Positions 7,793-18,553 of a DNA stretch of 64,000 nucleotides are shown piece after piece (the first letter of the stretch is position 1; every line of letters starts with the position of its first letter). A program made the translations under genes and the position numbers. Below the pieces are notes generated by a model that saw nothing but the letters and a program-made list of their open reading frames with translations, searched no databases and was not told the origin of the DNA. The DNA comes from Microbacterium sp. 4R-513 (GTDB lineage Bacteria > Actinomycetota > Actinomycetes > Actinomycetales > Microbacteriaceae): positions 1,550,001 to 1,614,000 of the forward strand of contig NZ_CP049256.1 in NCBI RefSeq assembly GCF_011046485.1, given 5' to 3'.

Positions 7793-10668
7793 TCACGGGA
7801 GCAGCTCGGCGAGGGCGGTCAGCTCGTCGTGCGGGGTGCCGTGGGCCGGCTCAGCGGCGCCGACCCGTTCGACGACCCGGCGGTAGAACGGATCCGCCTG
7901 ATCGGCGCGGCCCCGCAGCGAGACCGACGCCGCGAGCGCGCGGCGGGCCGCGGCATCCTGTCCCGCCCCCGCGAACCACCCCGCCAGACTCAGCGCGACG
8001 TCCGCGATGATCGGCTGGTCGCCGCTGCGCAGTGCCGGCGCAAGCGCGAGGCGCAGCGCCTCGGCGGCCTCGTCGGAGCGTCCGAGCAGCACGAGCGCCT
8101 GGGCGCGACGCGAGCCGGCCCATGCAGTCAGCTGGTCCGGGAACTGCTCGGCGATCGTCGCACCGAGGCCGTCGAGCTGTCGCAGTGCGGCCTCGCCATC
8201 GCCCGCGGCGATCTCGACCGTCGCCGCTGTCATCCGGGCCTGGGCGAGCGCGCGATCCGAGCCGTCGGCCCGCGCGGTCGCTTCCATCGCGGCGAGCCGC
8301 TCGCGGGCCTCGTCGACGCGACCGAGCCGGAGGAGGATGCCCAGGCCCTGCCCGCGCTGCTGCAGAAGGTCCGAGACCGAGGTCAGTCCCGTGAACCCTT
8401 CCGTCGAGGCGTCGGCGACCTCGAGCGCCTCTTCCAGGCGCCCTTCGAGCATGAGCCATTCGGAGCGCATCTGGCTCGCGAAGGCGACCCCCCAGACGTC
8501 TCCGAGCTCGCGGAAGGTCCGCACCGCCCGCTCGCTCTCGACCCCCAGAGTGTCGACGTCGCCGCTGTTCTGGGCGACGGCGGAGCGGATCATGCTGACG
8601 AACGCGTGCGACCACGGAGGGGCGCCCGCTGCGGCCTCCGGGACGGTGAACCCTCGTGACCAGCCCCAGCCGCGGTCCTTGCGGTCGATCGCCTGAGAGG
8701 CGGCGGCGAGGAGCGGCGGAAGGACGGCGGTGAGGTCGGACGGATGCCGCGCCGCGGCGTCGACGAGCCGGGCGCGGCGCTCCTCGAAATCGCCCGGCAC
8801 CGGGGGCGTCTGGTCGTCCGCCTGGCCCGCGGCGGCGATCATGAGCGACAGGAGGAGCGCGACGCCGTTCACGACGACGGCTGCCTCCGAGCCGAGTTCG
8901 GCCTCGTCCGAGGTGAACCGCCGGACCCCCGCCGAGAGCTCGTCGAAGCGCTCTCGCATGAGACTCGGCCACAGCGATGCCCGGACGAGCTCGACGCCGG
9001 TCGTGAAGAGCCCGGGCTGCTCCGCGCAGGCACGCCGCGCGGCCGAGAGGTTCTCGTCGTTCGCGTCGAACCAGGCCAGTCCCTCGCGCACTCGCGGTCC
9101 GCGCAGCATCGGCTCTCGTTCCCGCGCGAGCTCGGCCATCACCTGCGCCTGTCGCCCGCGGGCTCCGGGCTCGCGACCGTCCGCTCGCAGCCGGTCGATC
9201 CCGTACTCGCGGACCGTCTCGAGCATCCGGTAGCCGCCGTCGCTGCGGCGCAGCAGCGAGCGGTCGACGAGCTGGTCGAAGGCCGCGGCATCCGTCTCGA
9301 ACCGCCGTGCGACCGCGCGGATGTCGCCGGCGGCGATGCCGTCGGGGAAGACGGATGCCGCGAGCAGCGCCTCGCGCTCCGCAGCCGTGAGGGTCTCCCA
9401 GCTCCAGTCGATGAGCGCGCGCAGGGTCTGGTGGCGCGGATCGGCGGTGCGGGGGCCGGTGGCCAGGAGCGCGAAGCGGTCGTCCAGGCCGTCGTCGATC
9501 TCGGTGAGCGTGAGGGTGCGGGCGCGGGCCGCAGCAAGCTCGAGCGCGAGCGGCAGCCCGTCGAGGCGCCGCACGATCCGCTCGGCCGTGTCGGTCTCGT
9601 CGTCGGCGGGCGGGAAGCCGCGGGCCGCCCGCACACGCCGTCCGAACAGCTCGAGGGCGTCGTCGGGGGAAGCGGACCGAGGTCGACGAACCCCTCGCCC
9701 GCGACACCGAGCGGCTCGCGGCTCGTCGCAAGGATCCGGGCGGCCGGCGTCGCCCGCAGGAGCGTCAGGGCGACGTCGGCGGCCTCGGCCGAGACGTGCT
9801 CGCAGTTGTCGAGGACGATGAGGGCGCGGCGGCCGGCGAGCGCGTCGAGGGCGCGCTGTCGTGGCGAGGTCGGTGTCGCCGCGGACGTCGAGTCGCCGAG
9901 ACGGATGCTGCGACCCGCCGCCGCCGCGACCGCTGCCCACACCTCGCCCGGCGCCGCGGGGGCGAGTTCGACGACGACGGTGGCATCGCCCCAGGCCCGC
10001 GCCGTCTCGAGGGCGAGCGTCGTCTTGCCGGCGCCGCCCGGCCCGATGAGCGTCACGAGGCGTTCCGCGCCGAGCTGTGCGCCGATCGTCGCGAGTTCGC
10101 GCTGCCGGCCGACGAGCGGTGTGAGAGCGGCGGGGACCGCCGGCGGTGCCGGCGATGCCGCGGCCGGGCCCGCGGAACCCGAGACGTCATACGTCGCCCG
10201 GCTGAGCCGCTCGGCGTGGGCCCGATCCTCGAGGAGATCGCGGACGACCCAGTCGAACTCGGGCCCCGGGCTCCAGGGGTCGCCCGCCCAGAGCGCGAGA
10301 GCCTTGCGGGCGAGCGCCCCCGCCTCGAGCGGTTCGGCGGCCGATCGAGCGGCCGCCACGAGGTCCTGGAACTCCGTGATGTCGACGTCGTGGCGTGACA
10401 CGGCGAGGCGGTAGCCGCCCGGAGTGGAAGCGAGGGCCTCCGCTCCCAGTGACCGGCGCAGGCGCGAGATGAGCGACTGCAGCGCGGCGCGCGGGTCCTC
10501 CGGGGCGTCCTCGGGCCAGACGTCCTCGGCGAGCGGCCGGTAGGCGACGGACGTGCCCGCGTCGACGGCGAGCCGGAAGAGGAGGGCCTGCTGTCCGCGT
10601 CCGTGCACGGCGATCGCCTCGCCCGCGGGACCTTCGAGGGCGAGGCCGCCGAAGAACCTCAGCCGCAC
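7793..10668 (-). pseudogene. AfsR/BTAD-family ATPase-TPR transcriptional regulator, interrupted by a one-base frameshift
   Basis: Reads as one regulator of about 957 residues if one base is restored. N-terminal part: OmpR-like winged helix and BTAD (RLRFFGGLALEG… VDITEFQDLV), then an NB-ARC/STAND ATPase with Walker A GPGGAGKTT and the strand ALIVLDNCEH. After DLGPLPP the reading frame changes; the next frame continues exactly as expected for the family (DDALELFGRRV…LDGLPLALELAAAR) and ends with a TPR-rich region to ELLP. The break falls at a run of five G on the plus strand (9665-9669); six would restore the frame. It may be a true mutation, phase variation or a sequencing error. The GTG start lacks a Shine-Dalgarno but has TATCGT about seven bases upstream, suggesting a leaderless message. 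It faces drrAB, whose repeats it may bind. Confidence 0.85.
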
Positions 10669-10821
10669 GGATCAACGATAGGACCGCGGACCCGCTCGCC
10701 CGCGCGAGCGCTGCAGTTTCCGGCGAGAGCCACGTCGGACGACGCCGCACTCGCAGGGAAGTGTGGCGCTCGGCGCATCAGCCGGTGACCGCCAACCCGG
10801 CGACGTCGCCGCCCGTCGGCT

Positions 10822-11394
10822 TCACGAGGCCTCTTTCGCCGCCGCCTTCATCGCGCGCTTGTGCTCGCGCACCTTCGTCAGCGCCTCGGCGCTCGTGATG
10901 TCGGCGACGCTGCGGAACGAGCCGTCCTCGCCGTAGGGGGCGGATGCCTCGCGCCAGCCCTCGCCGCGAAAGCCGTACTGCTTGCCGAGCAGCGCGAGGA
11001 AGATCTTGGCCTTCTGCTCTCCGAAGCCGGGGAGCGTCTTGAGCCGTCGGAGCACCTCGGGGCCGTTCGGGTCGTCGCGCGTCCAGAGGGCCGCGGCATC
11101 CCCTCCCCAGTCCTGCTCGAGCGCCGCGCACAGCGCCTGCACGCGCGCCGCCATCGACCCTGGGAAGCGGTGCACCGACGGTGGCTGCTTGAAGACCTCG
11201 ACGAGCGATTCGGGGTCGTAGCCGGCGATCGTCGCGGCGTCGACCGAGCCGAGGCGCCGCTGCAGCTTGAGCGGCCCGCCGAACGCCGTCTCCATCGGCA
11301 CCTGCTGGTCGAGCAGCATGCCGATGAGGAGGGCGAGGGGGTCGTCCGTGAGCAGGCGGTCCGCGTCGGCGTCACCCGTGATGTGGAGCGTCAT
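10822..11394 (-). CDS. HhH-GPD-type base-excision DNA repair protein
   Basis: 190-residue DNA glycosylase-like protein. The N-terminal DPLALLIGMLLDQQVPMETAF matches the opening helix of the HhH-GPD fold. The helix-hairpin-helix is visible as LKTLPGFGEQKAKIFLALLGKQYG at about residues 115-140. Small actinobacterial members of this length are annotated as base-excision repair proteins; which lesion they remove is not clear. The C-terminal tail is rich in Lys/Ala (EHKRAMKAAAKEAS), as often seen in DNA-binding proteins. The gene is monocistronic and divergent from the ABC exporter operon. Confidence 0.82.
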   Translation of the reverse strand: MTLHITGDADADRLLTDDPLALLIGMLLDQQVPMETAFGGPLKLQRRLGSVDAATIAGYDPESLVEVFKQPPSVHRFPGSMAARVQALCAALEQDWGGDAAALWTRDDPNGPEVLRRLKTLPGFGEQKAKIFLALLGKQYGFRGEGWREASAPYGEDGSFRSVADITSAEALTKVREHKRAMKAAAKEAS

Positions 11395-11521
11395 GCGGCC
11401 CAGTCTCGCACCGGTTCTCCCGGGCGGCCAGGCCGCGTTCCGGGGCCGGGGGAGTCGTCGGTTAGGTTGTCAGAGGCGCCATGGCGGCGCTCCCCGAGAG
11501 ACACCGCGGAGGTCCGAGCAC

Positions 11522-13939
11522 ATGCCCGACCGCCGTCCCCTGTCGTCGGGACGCCTGTTGTGGGCGCGCTCCCGCGCGCGGACCGGCCTGCTCGCGAGCG
11601 CCACCGCGACGATCGCGGCGGCCGTCGCCACCGTGTGCGCGCTGCTGGCGTCGCTCGCCCGGGCGGTCGCATCGGCCGGCACCCCCGCACCGCCGGGCGT
11701 TCCGCCCGAGCAGGTGGCCGCCCAGGTGGCGGCGGGCACGACGGCGCTCCTCTCGGCCGCGCCGGCTCTTCTCCTCCTGGTCGCGATCCTCGCCGCGACG
11801 GCGACCGCTCAGCTCGGCCGGCTCCTGGCGGCGGCCCGCGAGCACGAGTGGGCCACCGTGCGGGCCCGTGGTCTCTCGTATCGGCAGGCATGGACGACGG
11901 ATGCCGCCGAGTCGGCCGTCGTCGCGATCGCCGGCGCTCTCGCGGGGCTCGCCGTCGCGGCCCTCCTCCTCTGGATCGCGGGCGGCTCGCCCTCCGATGC
12001 GTTCGCGCAGGCGATCGCCGCGCTCGCGATGGCGTTCCTGCTCGCGGTCGTCCTGACCGTCTCCCTGCGTCGCGGCGCCGAGCAGCGCGGCGCGGGGCGC
12101 GGAGCCCGCGCCACCACGGGAGCGCTCGTCGTCGTGGTCGTCCTCGCCGCGGCCCTCGTCGTGTGGCAGCTGCCTCAGGCGCGGCCGACCGGCTTCGACC
12201 CCATCGTCGCGATCGCCCCGGCCGTGCTGCTCCTCTCTGGAGCCCTCGTCGCGCTGACGGTGTTCGGCGCTCTCGCGGGTCTCGCTGCGACGCCGGCGTT
12301 CGGCGGCCGGTCACTGATCCCGGCCTATCCCGTGCGTCAGGTCGCCCGGCGCCTGACGATCTACGCGGTCGCCGTGCTCCTCGTCGCCCTCACCGTCGCG
12401 CAGGCCGTCTTCGCAGCTGCGTACTCCTCGACGTGGACCGCCGCCGCGACCGACTCCGCCGCCGTGCGGGCGGGAGCCGACCTGCGCGTCGACCTCGATC
12501 CGCAGACGGCCTCGCCCGCCGATGTCGCCGACGCCGCGGCGGTGACGGGGGTGGATGCCGCGTCCCCGGCCCTCGTCGCGGGTGCTGAGTTCGGCAGCAC
12601 GACGGCCGAGCTCATCGCCGTCCCCGCGGCCGCGATCCCGACCGTCGTGTCGACGGCGGGCGGCCTCATCGACACCGACGCCCTGGCCGCCGCCGTGACG
12701 CCGGCGGAGGACAGCGTCGTCGCCGAGCCGCTTCCTCTCGGCGACGCGGCGACGGGCCTCCGGGTCGCGGCCGGCATCGAGTCGACCGGCCCCAACGTCG
12801 TCGGGTCGCTCGAGCTCCGTGCGATCGTGCTGGACGCGACCGGAGCCTCGGCGCAGCTGCGGCTGGCCGGCGAGGCCGTGCGCGACGAGCAGGGCGCCCT
12901 CTCGATCACAGGCGAGAGCGATCTGCCGCAGGGCACGGCCCCGTGGAGTCTGCAGTCGATCTCGGCGTTCATCGGGCCGACGAACGCCTCGGGACAGGTG
13001 CTGCTCGAGCTCACCTCGGTCCAGGCGATCGGCGGCTCGACGCTCGACGCGACGGGCGAGGGTCAGCTCACCGGGAACGGCCGGGAGTCGGTGCTGTGGC
13101 TCGCCGACGGCGGCGCGACGGCCGGAACGGGCGCGCAGCTCGAGGGGGACGCCGCCGAGGCGGCCGCCGCCCAGCTGCCGCCGGTCCGGGTCGCCGTGAC
13201 AGAAGCGCTCGCCGAGCGGCTCGGCCTCGGCCTCGGCGACACGCTCGACTTCCGGTACGCCGGGACCGGCCGCCGCGGAGCGATAGAGGTCGGCGGCATC
13301 GAAGCCGCCATCCCCGGTGCCGCGACGACGCTTGCGGTGTTCGCGCCGCTCGACGTGCTGCAGGTCTCGATGCTGCAGCGGGGCACCTCGATCGTCGCGC
13401 CGTCGTCCGTGTGGGCGACAGGGGCGACGAGCGCCGACGACGCCCTCAGCGCCGCACTCGGCGGCCGGCCGGTGAAGACGGCGTCGCCGGGCGTCACGGC
13501 CGACGTCGTGGGGGCCCTCGTCCCCGGCTGGTGGATCGCCACTGCGGGATCGGCGGTGCTGGCGCTCGTCGCCGCCTTCGCGATCGTCCAGACCCTCGCC
13601 CTCGCGCGACGCCGGGAACTCGGCGTGCTGCGTGCGCTCGGGGTGACGCGCGGTCGCCAGGCGAGGATGCGCGCCGCGGAGCTCGCGGCGGTGCTCGGAG
13701 CAGCACTTGTGCTCGGCGCGCTCGCCGGGGCCCTGGTCGCCTGGCTGGTGGCGTCGGAGCTCGTCCGCGCCGTGACCCCCGGCATCCTTCCCCTCGGCGG
13801 TGGGGTGACGTTCGCCTGGGCACCGCTCGGCGCCGCCCTCGCCGCGCTCGTGGTGGGTCTCGCGCTCATCGTGACGTCCGCCGCCCTCGGAGTGCGGCGC
13901 GCGGCGCGCACGGCGACCGTGGGGGAGGAGTCCCGATGA
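11522..13939 (+). CDS. FtsX-like ABC exporter permease
   Basis: 805-residue permease starting at ATG 11522, with GGAGGT eight bases upstream. An N-terminal helix is followed by a block of membrane helices (residues about 70-310), a large extracytoplasmic region rich in Ala/Thr/Gly (about 310-660) and a C-terminal FtsX domain with four helices (ALVPGWWIATAGSAVLALVAAFAIVQTLALARRRELGVLRALGVTRGR). ARRRELGVLRALG is the classic FtsX/MacB cytosolic loop. It overlaps the second permease (ATGA). Together with the two ATPases downstream it makes a MacB/LolCDE-like, mechanotransmission-type exporter. Substrate unknown. Confidence 0.82.
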   Translation: MPDRRPLSSGRLLWARSRARTGLLASATATIAAAVATVCALLASLARAVASAGTPAPPGVPPEQVAAQVAAGTTALLSAAPALLLLVAILAATATAQLGRLLAAAREHEWATVRARGLSYRQAWTTDAAESAVVAIAGALAGLAVAALLLWIAGGSPSDAFAQAIAALAMAFLLAVVLTVSLRRGAEQRGAGRGARATTGALVVVVVLAAALVVWQLPQARPTGFDPIVAIAPAVLLLSGALVALTVFGALAGLAATPAFGGRSLIPAYPVRQVARRLTIYAVAVLLVALTVAQAVFAAAYSSTWTAAATDSAAVRAGADLRVDLDPQTASPADVADAAAVTGVDAASPALVAGAEFGSTTAELIAVPAAAIPTVVSTAGGLIDTDALAAAVTPAEDSVVAEPLPLGDAATGLRVAAGIESTGPNVVGSLELRAIVLDATGASAQLRLAGEAVRDEQGALSITGESDLPQGTAPWSLQSISAFIGPTNASGQVLLELTSVQAIGGSTLDATGEGQLTGNGRESVLWLADGGATAGTGAQLEGDAAEAAAAQLPPVRVAVTEALAERLGLGLGDTLDFRYAGTGRRGAIEVGGIEAAIPGAATTLAVFAPLDVLQVSMLQRGTSIVAPSSVWATGATSADDALSAALGGRPVKTASPGVTADVVGALVPGWWIATAGSAVLALVAAFAIVQTLALARRRELGVLRALGVTRGRQARMRAAELAAVLGAALVLGALAGALVAWLVASELVRAVTPGILPLGGGVTFAWAPLGAALAALVVGLALIVTSAALGVRRAARTATVGEESR

Positions 13940-16645
13940 GCCGCCGCGTCTCGACCAGAGCCCTGGTCGCGCACCATCTCCGCTCCCGCGCGGGTGGCGG
14001 AGTCACGGTGGCCGCGCTGGTCCTGCTGCTCTCGCTCCTCGCGACGTCCGCCCCGATCGCGCTGACGCTGCTGGGCGATGCGAGCCTGCACGAGCGCCTC
14101 TCATCGCTCGGTCCGACAGAGCGCGACGTCGACTCCGACACGGCGCTCTTCCCGCAGACGCCCGACGTGGGCGAGTCCCTTCCGACCGACGCCGACCAGG
14201 CGTGGGGACCGTTCCTCGACGCCGTCGAGGCCATACGCGCGCAAGCGGATGCCCCGCTGCCCGATCTGCTCGACACCGCCCACGCCGTCGCCCTCGCGGG
14301 TGAGGTGCCGCTCGTCGAGGACCCGCGCACCAAAGAGCTCCACCTCGCGTTCGCGCCGGACTTCGGCGAGCAGATCACGGTCGTCGACGGCGCCCTGCCT
14401 CAGCCCGCGTCCGCCGAAGGCGACGGCGTCCGCGTCGAGGTGGTGCTCTCGACCGACACGGCGGCCGAGCTCGAGTGGGGCGTCGGCGAGGAGCGGCACC
14501 TCGCCGGGGCATCCGTCCCCTTCACCGTCGTGCTGTCGGGAACCTTCGAGGCCCGGGACGCCGGCGACCCGTACTGGCAGCACCTGCCGTCGGTGCTCGT
14601 CCCCAATGTCTTCGACGACGGCAACAGCCCCCGCTCGGTCACGGGCACGGGCTTCGCGAACCCGGCCTCCATGACGGTGGCGGGAGCGCTGGATGCCGCG
14701 ACCCAGACGACGCCGCGGACGCTCGTCTGGTATCCGCTCGAGGTCGCCCAGATCCAGCGCGAGACGGCCGAGCAGACGGCCGCTGCGCTGCGCAAGTTCA
14801 CGTCGGTCTCGCACCCCGTGGGCTCGCAGGCCGGGGGCATCGGCATCCTGAGCCTGCGGTTCACGGCCGACGTGACCGCCGCGATCGAGAACGCCGTGGC
14901 GCAGCAGGCGGCGACCGCCGGCGTCATCGCGATGATCGTCGCGGGACCGGTCGGCGTGGCCGCGGCGGTGCTCGTGCTCGGCTGTCGGCTCATCCTGGAG
15001 CGGCGGCGCTCGAGCCTGCGGCTGCTCTCGGCCCGAGGCGCCTCGACCGGGCAGCTTCGCGGGCTGCTGGGCTTGGAGGGCGCCCTCGTCGGGCTCGTGC
15101 CCGCGATCCTGGGCGCGGTGCTCGCGACGGTCGTCGGCTCGCTGCTCTTCGACGTCACGCCGGCGCCCGAGTGGTTCATTGCGGCGCTGCTCGTGGGCCT
15201 CGCCCCGTTCGCGATCCTGACGGTGCTCGCTGCGTCGGCCGCGGAGCGTCAGGCGCGAGCCGACCTGGGTCGGCGGGGAAGCCGGCTGCGTCTCATCGTC
15301 GAGGGCGTTGTCGTGGGCCTCGCCGTCGTGTCGCTCGCGCTCCTCTTCTTCCGCGGGTACAGCGGAGGCGTCGATATGCTGCTCGCCGCGACCCCCCCTC
15401 CTTCTCTCGCTCGTCGCCTGCCTCGTGACGCTGCGGGTCTATCCGGCGCCCCTGCGCGGCATCTTCTCCCGCGCTCGTCGCTCGCCCGGGATCGACGCCT
15501 TCCTCGGGTCGGCGCGGGCCCTGCGGGAGCCGTCGATCGGCCTCACGCCCGTGCTCGCGCTCGTCGTCGGCGTCTCGGTCGCCGTCTCGTCCGGGGTGCT
15601 CCTGTCGGCGCTGCAGGCCGGGATCAGCGAGGCGGCGCGTGGAGAGGTCGGCGCCGACATGAGCATCAGCGGTGCGACGTTCACGCGCGAGCAGCTCGAG
15701 TCGGTGCGCGGCCTCGACGGCGTGGCGGCGGCGACGGGGATCTCGGGCGCCGACCCGTCGACGCTCGACGTCAACGGCGAGAAGCGCCCGACCTCGGTCT
15801 TCGTCGTCGATGCGGCGGACCTCCGCGAGGTGCAGGGTGAGGCGCCGGGGATGCTTCCGCCGGGCGCATCGCTCGAACCGCGTTCCGGCGCCATGCCGGT
15901 CGTCGTGGCGGCGCAGACCGCTGGGTTCATCGACGGGTCCGACCAGGTCCGCGTCGGGTCGACGGATGCCGAGGTGGTCGGCGTCGCGACCGGCCCGGTA
16001 CCGATCGGCGAGCGCGAGAACTGGGTGGCGATCGATGCGTCGTACGCCGAGGAGGTGCTCGGCCGGGATCCGAGCGACCGCACGCTGCTCGTGCGGCTCG
16101 AGCCCGGGGCATCGCCGGACGCCGTGGAGAACGAGCTGCGGACCCTCCTCGGCGGGGACCTCCGCGTCCGGACGGCCGACGAGATCGTCGCGACGATCGA
16201 GCAGGGCGCCGCCGTGCAGGGCGTGCGGATCGCCCTCCTCACCGCCACGGGAGTCGCGGCCCTCCTCAGCGCCCTCGCGATCGTCATGACGCTGACGCTC
16301 GCCGCCGGACCGCGCGGGCGGGTGCTCGCGCTGCTGCGCACGCTCGGCGCACCTCGCCGGTCCGCGACCTCCCTCGCCCTGTGGGAGGTCGGGCCGCCGG
16401 CGATCGCCGCCGTCATCGCCGGGACACTGTTCGGGGCGCTCGTCCCGCTCGTCGTGCTCACGGGTGTCGACCTGCGACCGTTCACAGGATCCACCATCCA
16501 GCCCGCGTATCACGTGGATGCCGCGACCCTCGCCGTGACCCTCGGAGGCTTCATCCTGCTCGCCGTGGCCTTCACCGCCGTCGCCCTGCTGGCGTCGCGG
16601 CGGGTGCGTGCGGCATCGGCGCTGCGAACGGTGGAGGAAGGATAG
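13936..16645 (+). pseudogene. Second FtsX-like ABC permease, interrupted by a one-base frameshift
   Basis: A permease of about 900 residues when the frame is repaired. The first part (MSRRVSTRALVAHHLRSRAG…) holds a membrane helix, a large extracellular domain and an FtsX block (LILERRRSSLRLLSARGASTGQLRGLLGLEG). At 15392-15398 there is a run of seven C; six would give ATPLLLSLVACLV and join directly to the second part, which carries another extracellular region and C-terminal helices ending RVRAASALRTVEEG. The rest of both halves is intact and full of family motifs, so the break is recent or a sequencing error. The ATG overlaps the stop of the first permease. The ATPase gene starts four bases after the stop. 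Confidence 0.85.
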
Positions 16646-16649
16646 GACC

Positions 16650-17672
16650 ATGGCTCAGGTACGACCGTCCGCGGCAGGGGTGCCCGACGCAGACATCCTG
16701 TGCGTCGACCTCGTGCGCATCTTCACCGCGCAGGGCGTCGAGGTGCAGGCTCTGCAGGGGCTCAACCTGCGGATCGAGCCCGGTGAGCTCGTGGCGCTCG
16801 TCGGCGCCTCCGGCTCCGGCAAGTCCACGCTCCTGTCGATCCTGTCGAGCCTCGACCAGCCGACCGCCGGCGTCGCGTGGGTCGCGGGGCACGACCTGCT
16901 CACGATGAAGGAGAAGGAGCGGGTGGCGTTCCGCCGCGGCAGCGTCGGCTTCGTCTGGCAGCAGACCTCGCGCAACCTCCTGCCGTACCTCACCGCGAGC
17001 GAGAACGTCGCCGCGACGCTCGCGATCACGAGCGACAAGGGCGGTGCCGCCGGCCGCCGGTCGAGGGTCGCCGAGCTGCTCGACCTGCTCGAGGTCTCGC
17101 ACTGCGCCGAGCGCCGGCCGTCCGAGATGTCGGGCGGCGAGCAGCAGCGCGTCGCGATCGCCGTCGGCATCGCCAACAGGCCCCGAGTGCTGCTCGCCGA
17201 CGAGCCGACGGGCGAGCTCGACGACACGACGAGCGCCCACGTCCTCGAGGCGATGCGCTCGGTGAACCGGGAGCTCGGAGTGACGACGCTCATCGTGACC
17301 CACGATCCCGGCGTCTCGGAGCACGTCGCCCGCACGGTGCAGATCCGCGACGGCCGCACGTCGACCGAGGTGCTGCGCTCCACCCGCGTGGACGAGCACG
17401 GCACGGAGCAGCACGTCGCCGAGGAGTACGCCGTCGTCGACCGGGTGGGACGCCTGCAGCTGCCCGACGAGTTCGTGATGGCGCTCGACCTGCGCGAGCG
17501 CGTGCGGCTCGCGCTGGAGACCGACCACGTGGGGGTCTGGCCGGGACGGCCGAAGGCGGACGACGAGACCGGGGCCACGCCGCCCGAGGCTTCCGCCGAT
17601 GTGTCATCGGACGCCGAACAGGGCGCCGTCCCCGGTGGGGTACCGACCGCAGATGAGGAGGAGCAGGCATGA
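16650..17672 (+). CDS. ABC exporter ATPase (LolD/MacB type)
   Basis: 340 residues. Walker A GASGSGKST at about 52-60, Q-loop region FVWQQTSRNLLPYLTASENV, signature MSGGEQQRVAIA, Walker B RVLLADEPTGELD and H-loop IVTHD are all intact. A C-terminal extension of about 90 residues after the NBD (LPDEFVMALDLRERVRLALETDHVG, then an acidic tail) is longer than in LolD and might bind a partner. ATG 16650 follows GAGGAAGGAT. It overlaps the next ATPase gene by four bases (ATGA). It powers the two FtsX-type permeases upstream, forming either one heteromeric exporter or two related ones. Confidence 0.87.
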   Translation: MAQVRPSAAGVPDADILCVDLVRIFTAQGVEVQALQGLNLRIEPGELVALVGASGSGKSTLLSILSSLDQPTAGVAWVAGHDLLTMKEKERVAFRRGSVGFVWQQTSRNLLPYLTASENVAATLAITSDKGGAAGRRSRVAELLDLLEVSHCAERRPSEMSGGEQQRVAIAVGIANRPRVLLADEPTGELDDTTSAHVLEAMRSVNRELGVTTLIVTHDPGVSEHVARTVQIRDGRTSTEVLRSTRVDEHGTEQHVAEEYAVVDRVGRLQLPDEFVMALDLRERVRLALETDHVGVWPGRPKADDETGATPPEASADVSSDAEQGAVPGGVPTADEEEQA

Positions 17673-18499
17673 CCGCTGTGCTGCGCGGAGAGAAGCTGAC
17701 CCGGACCTTCCGCTCGTCGGCCGGTGACGTGCACGCGTGCGTCGACATCGACGTCGAGGTGCAGCCGGGCGAGCTGCTGGTCGTTCGAGGAGCCTCGGGC
17801 GCCGGCAAGACGACGCTCCTGAACCTGCTCGGAGGCCTCGACGCCCCCACCTCGGGCCGCGTCTGGATCGGCGAGACCGAGACGGCCGGCCTCGACGACG
17901 ACGCCTTGGCGACCCTCCGCCGAGAGCACCTCGGCTTCGTCTTCCAGTCCTTCGGGCTCATCCCGGTGCTGTCGGCCGCCGAGAACGTCGAGCTGCCCCT
18001 GCGGATCGCCCGCATCGCGCCGGGTGAGCGTGACGAGCGCGTCGCCGAGGCCCTGCGCCTCGTGGGGCTCGCCGATCACGCGCAGCAGAGGCCCGGCGAG
18101 CTGTCCGGCGGTCAGCAGCAGCGCGTCGGGATCGCCCGCGCGATCGTCGGCAGTCCGCGTGCGCTCATCGCCGATGAGCCGACGGGGCAGCTCGACTCCC
18201 GCACCGCCGCGACCGTCATGGACCTCATCGGCGACCTCGTCCACACGCAGGGCATCGCCGCGATCGTCTCGACGCACGACCCGCTCCTCGTGCAGCGCGC
18301 CGACCGCGTCATCGAGCTGCACGACGGTCGCGTCACCTCCGACACGCGGGAAGCGGGCGCTCCCGTCGCGGGCGGCAAAGCGGCGGAGACGGATGCCTCG
18401 ACCCCGGTGGCCCCAACCCTGGATGCCCCGACCTCAGATGCCTCCACCCCGCCGCTCACGCGCGCCGAGGCGCGGGCGCGGGCGACGTCGCACGACTGA
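17669..18499 (+). CDS. ABC exporter ATPase (LolD/MacB type), second
   Basis: 276 residues. Walker A GASGAGKTT (about 41-49), LGFVFQSFGLIPVLSAAENVELPL as Q-loop region, LSGGQQQRVGIARAIVG signature, Walker B RALIADEPTGQLD and STHD as H-loop are present. The last 50 residues form a low-complexity tail with repeated DA(S/P)T-type steps (ATPVAPTLDAPTSDAST-like). It is the last gene of the four-gene exporter operon. Two different ATPases with two different permeases suggest a heterodimeric NBD pair. Confidence 0.87.
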   Translation: MTAVLRGEKLTRTFRSSAGDVHACVDIDVEVQPGELLVVRGASGAGKTTLLNLLGGLDAPTSGRVWIGETETAGLDDDALATLRREHLGFVFQSFGLIPVLSAAENVELPLRIARIAPGERDERVAEALRLVGLADHAQQRPGELSGGQQQRVGIARAIVGSPRALIADEPTGQLDSRTAATVMDLIGDLVHTQGIAAIVSTHDPLLVQRADRVIELHDGRVTSDTREAGAPVAGGKAAETDASTPVAPTLDAPTSDASTPPLTRAEARARATSHD

Positions 18500-18553
18500 C
18501 CCGGCCCTGGGGGCCGCGCCGTCGGCGATGCGAGGATGGACGGGGAGGACCGC

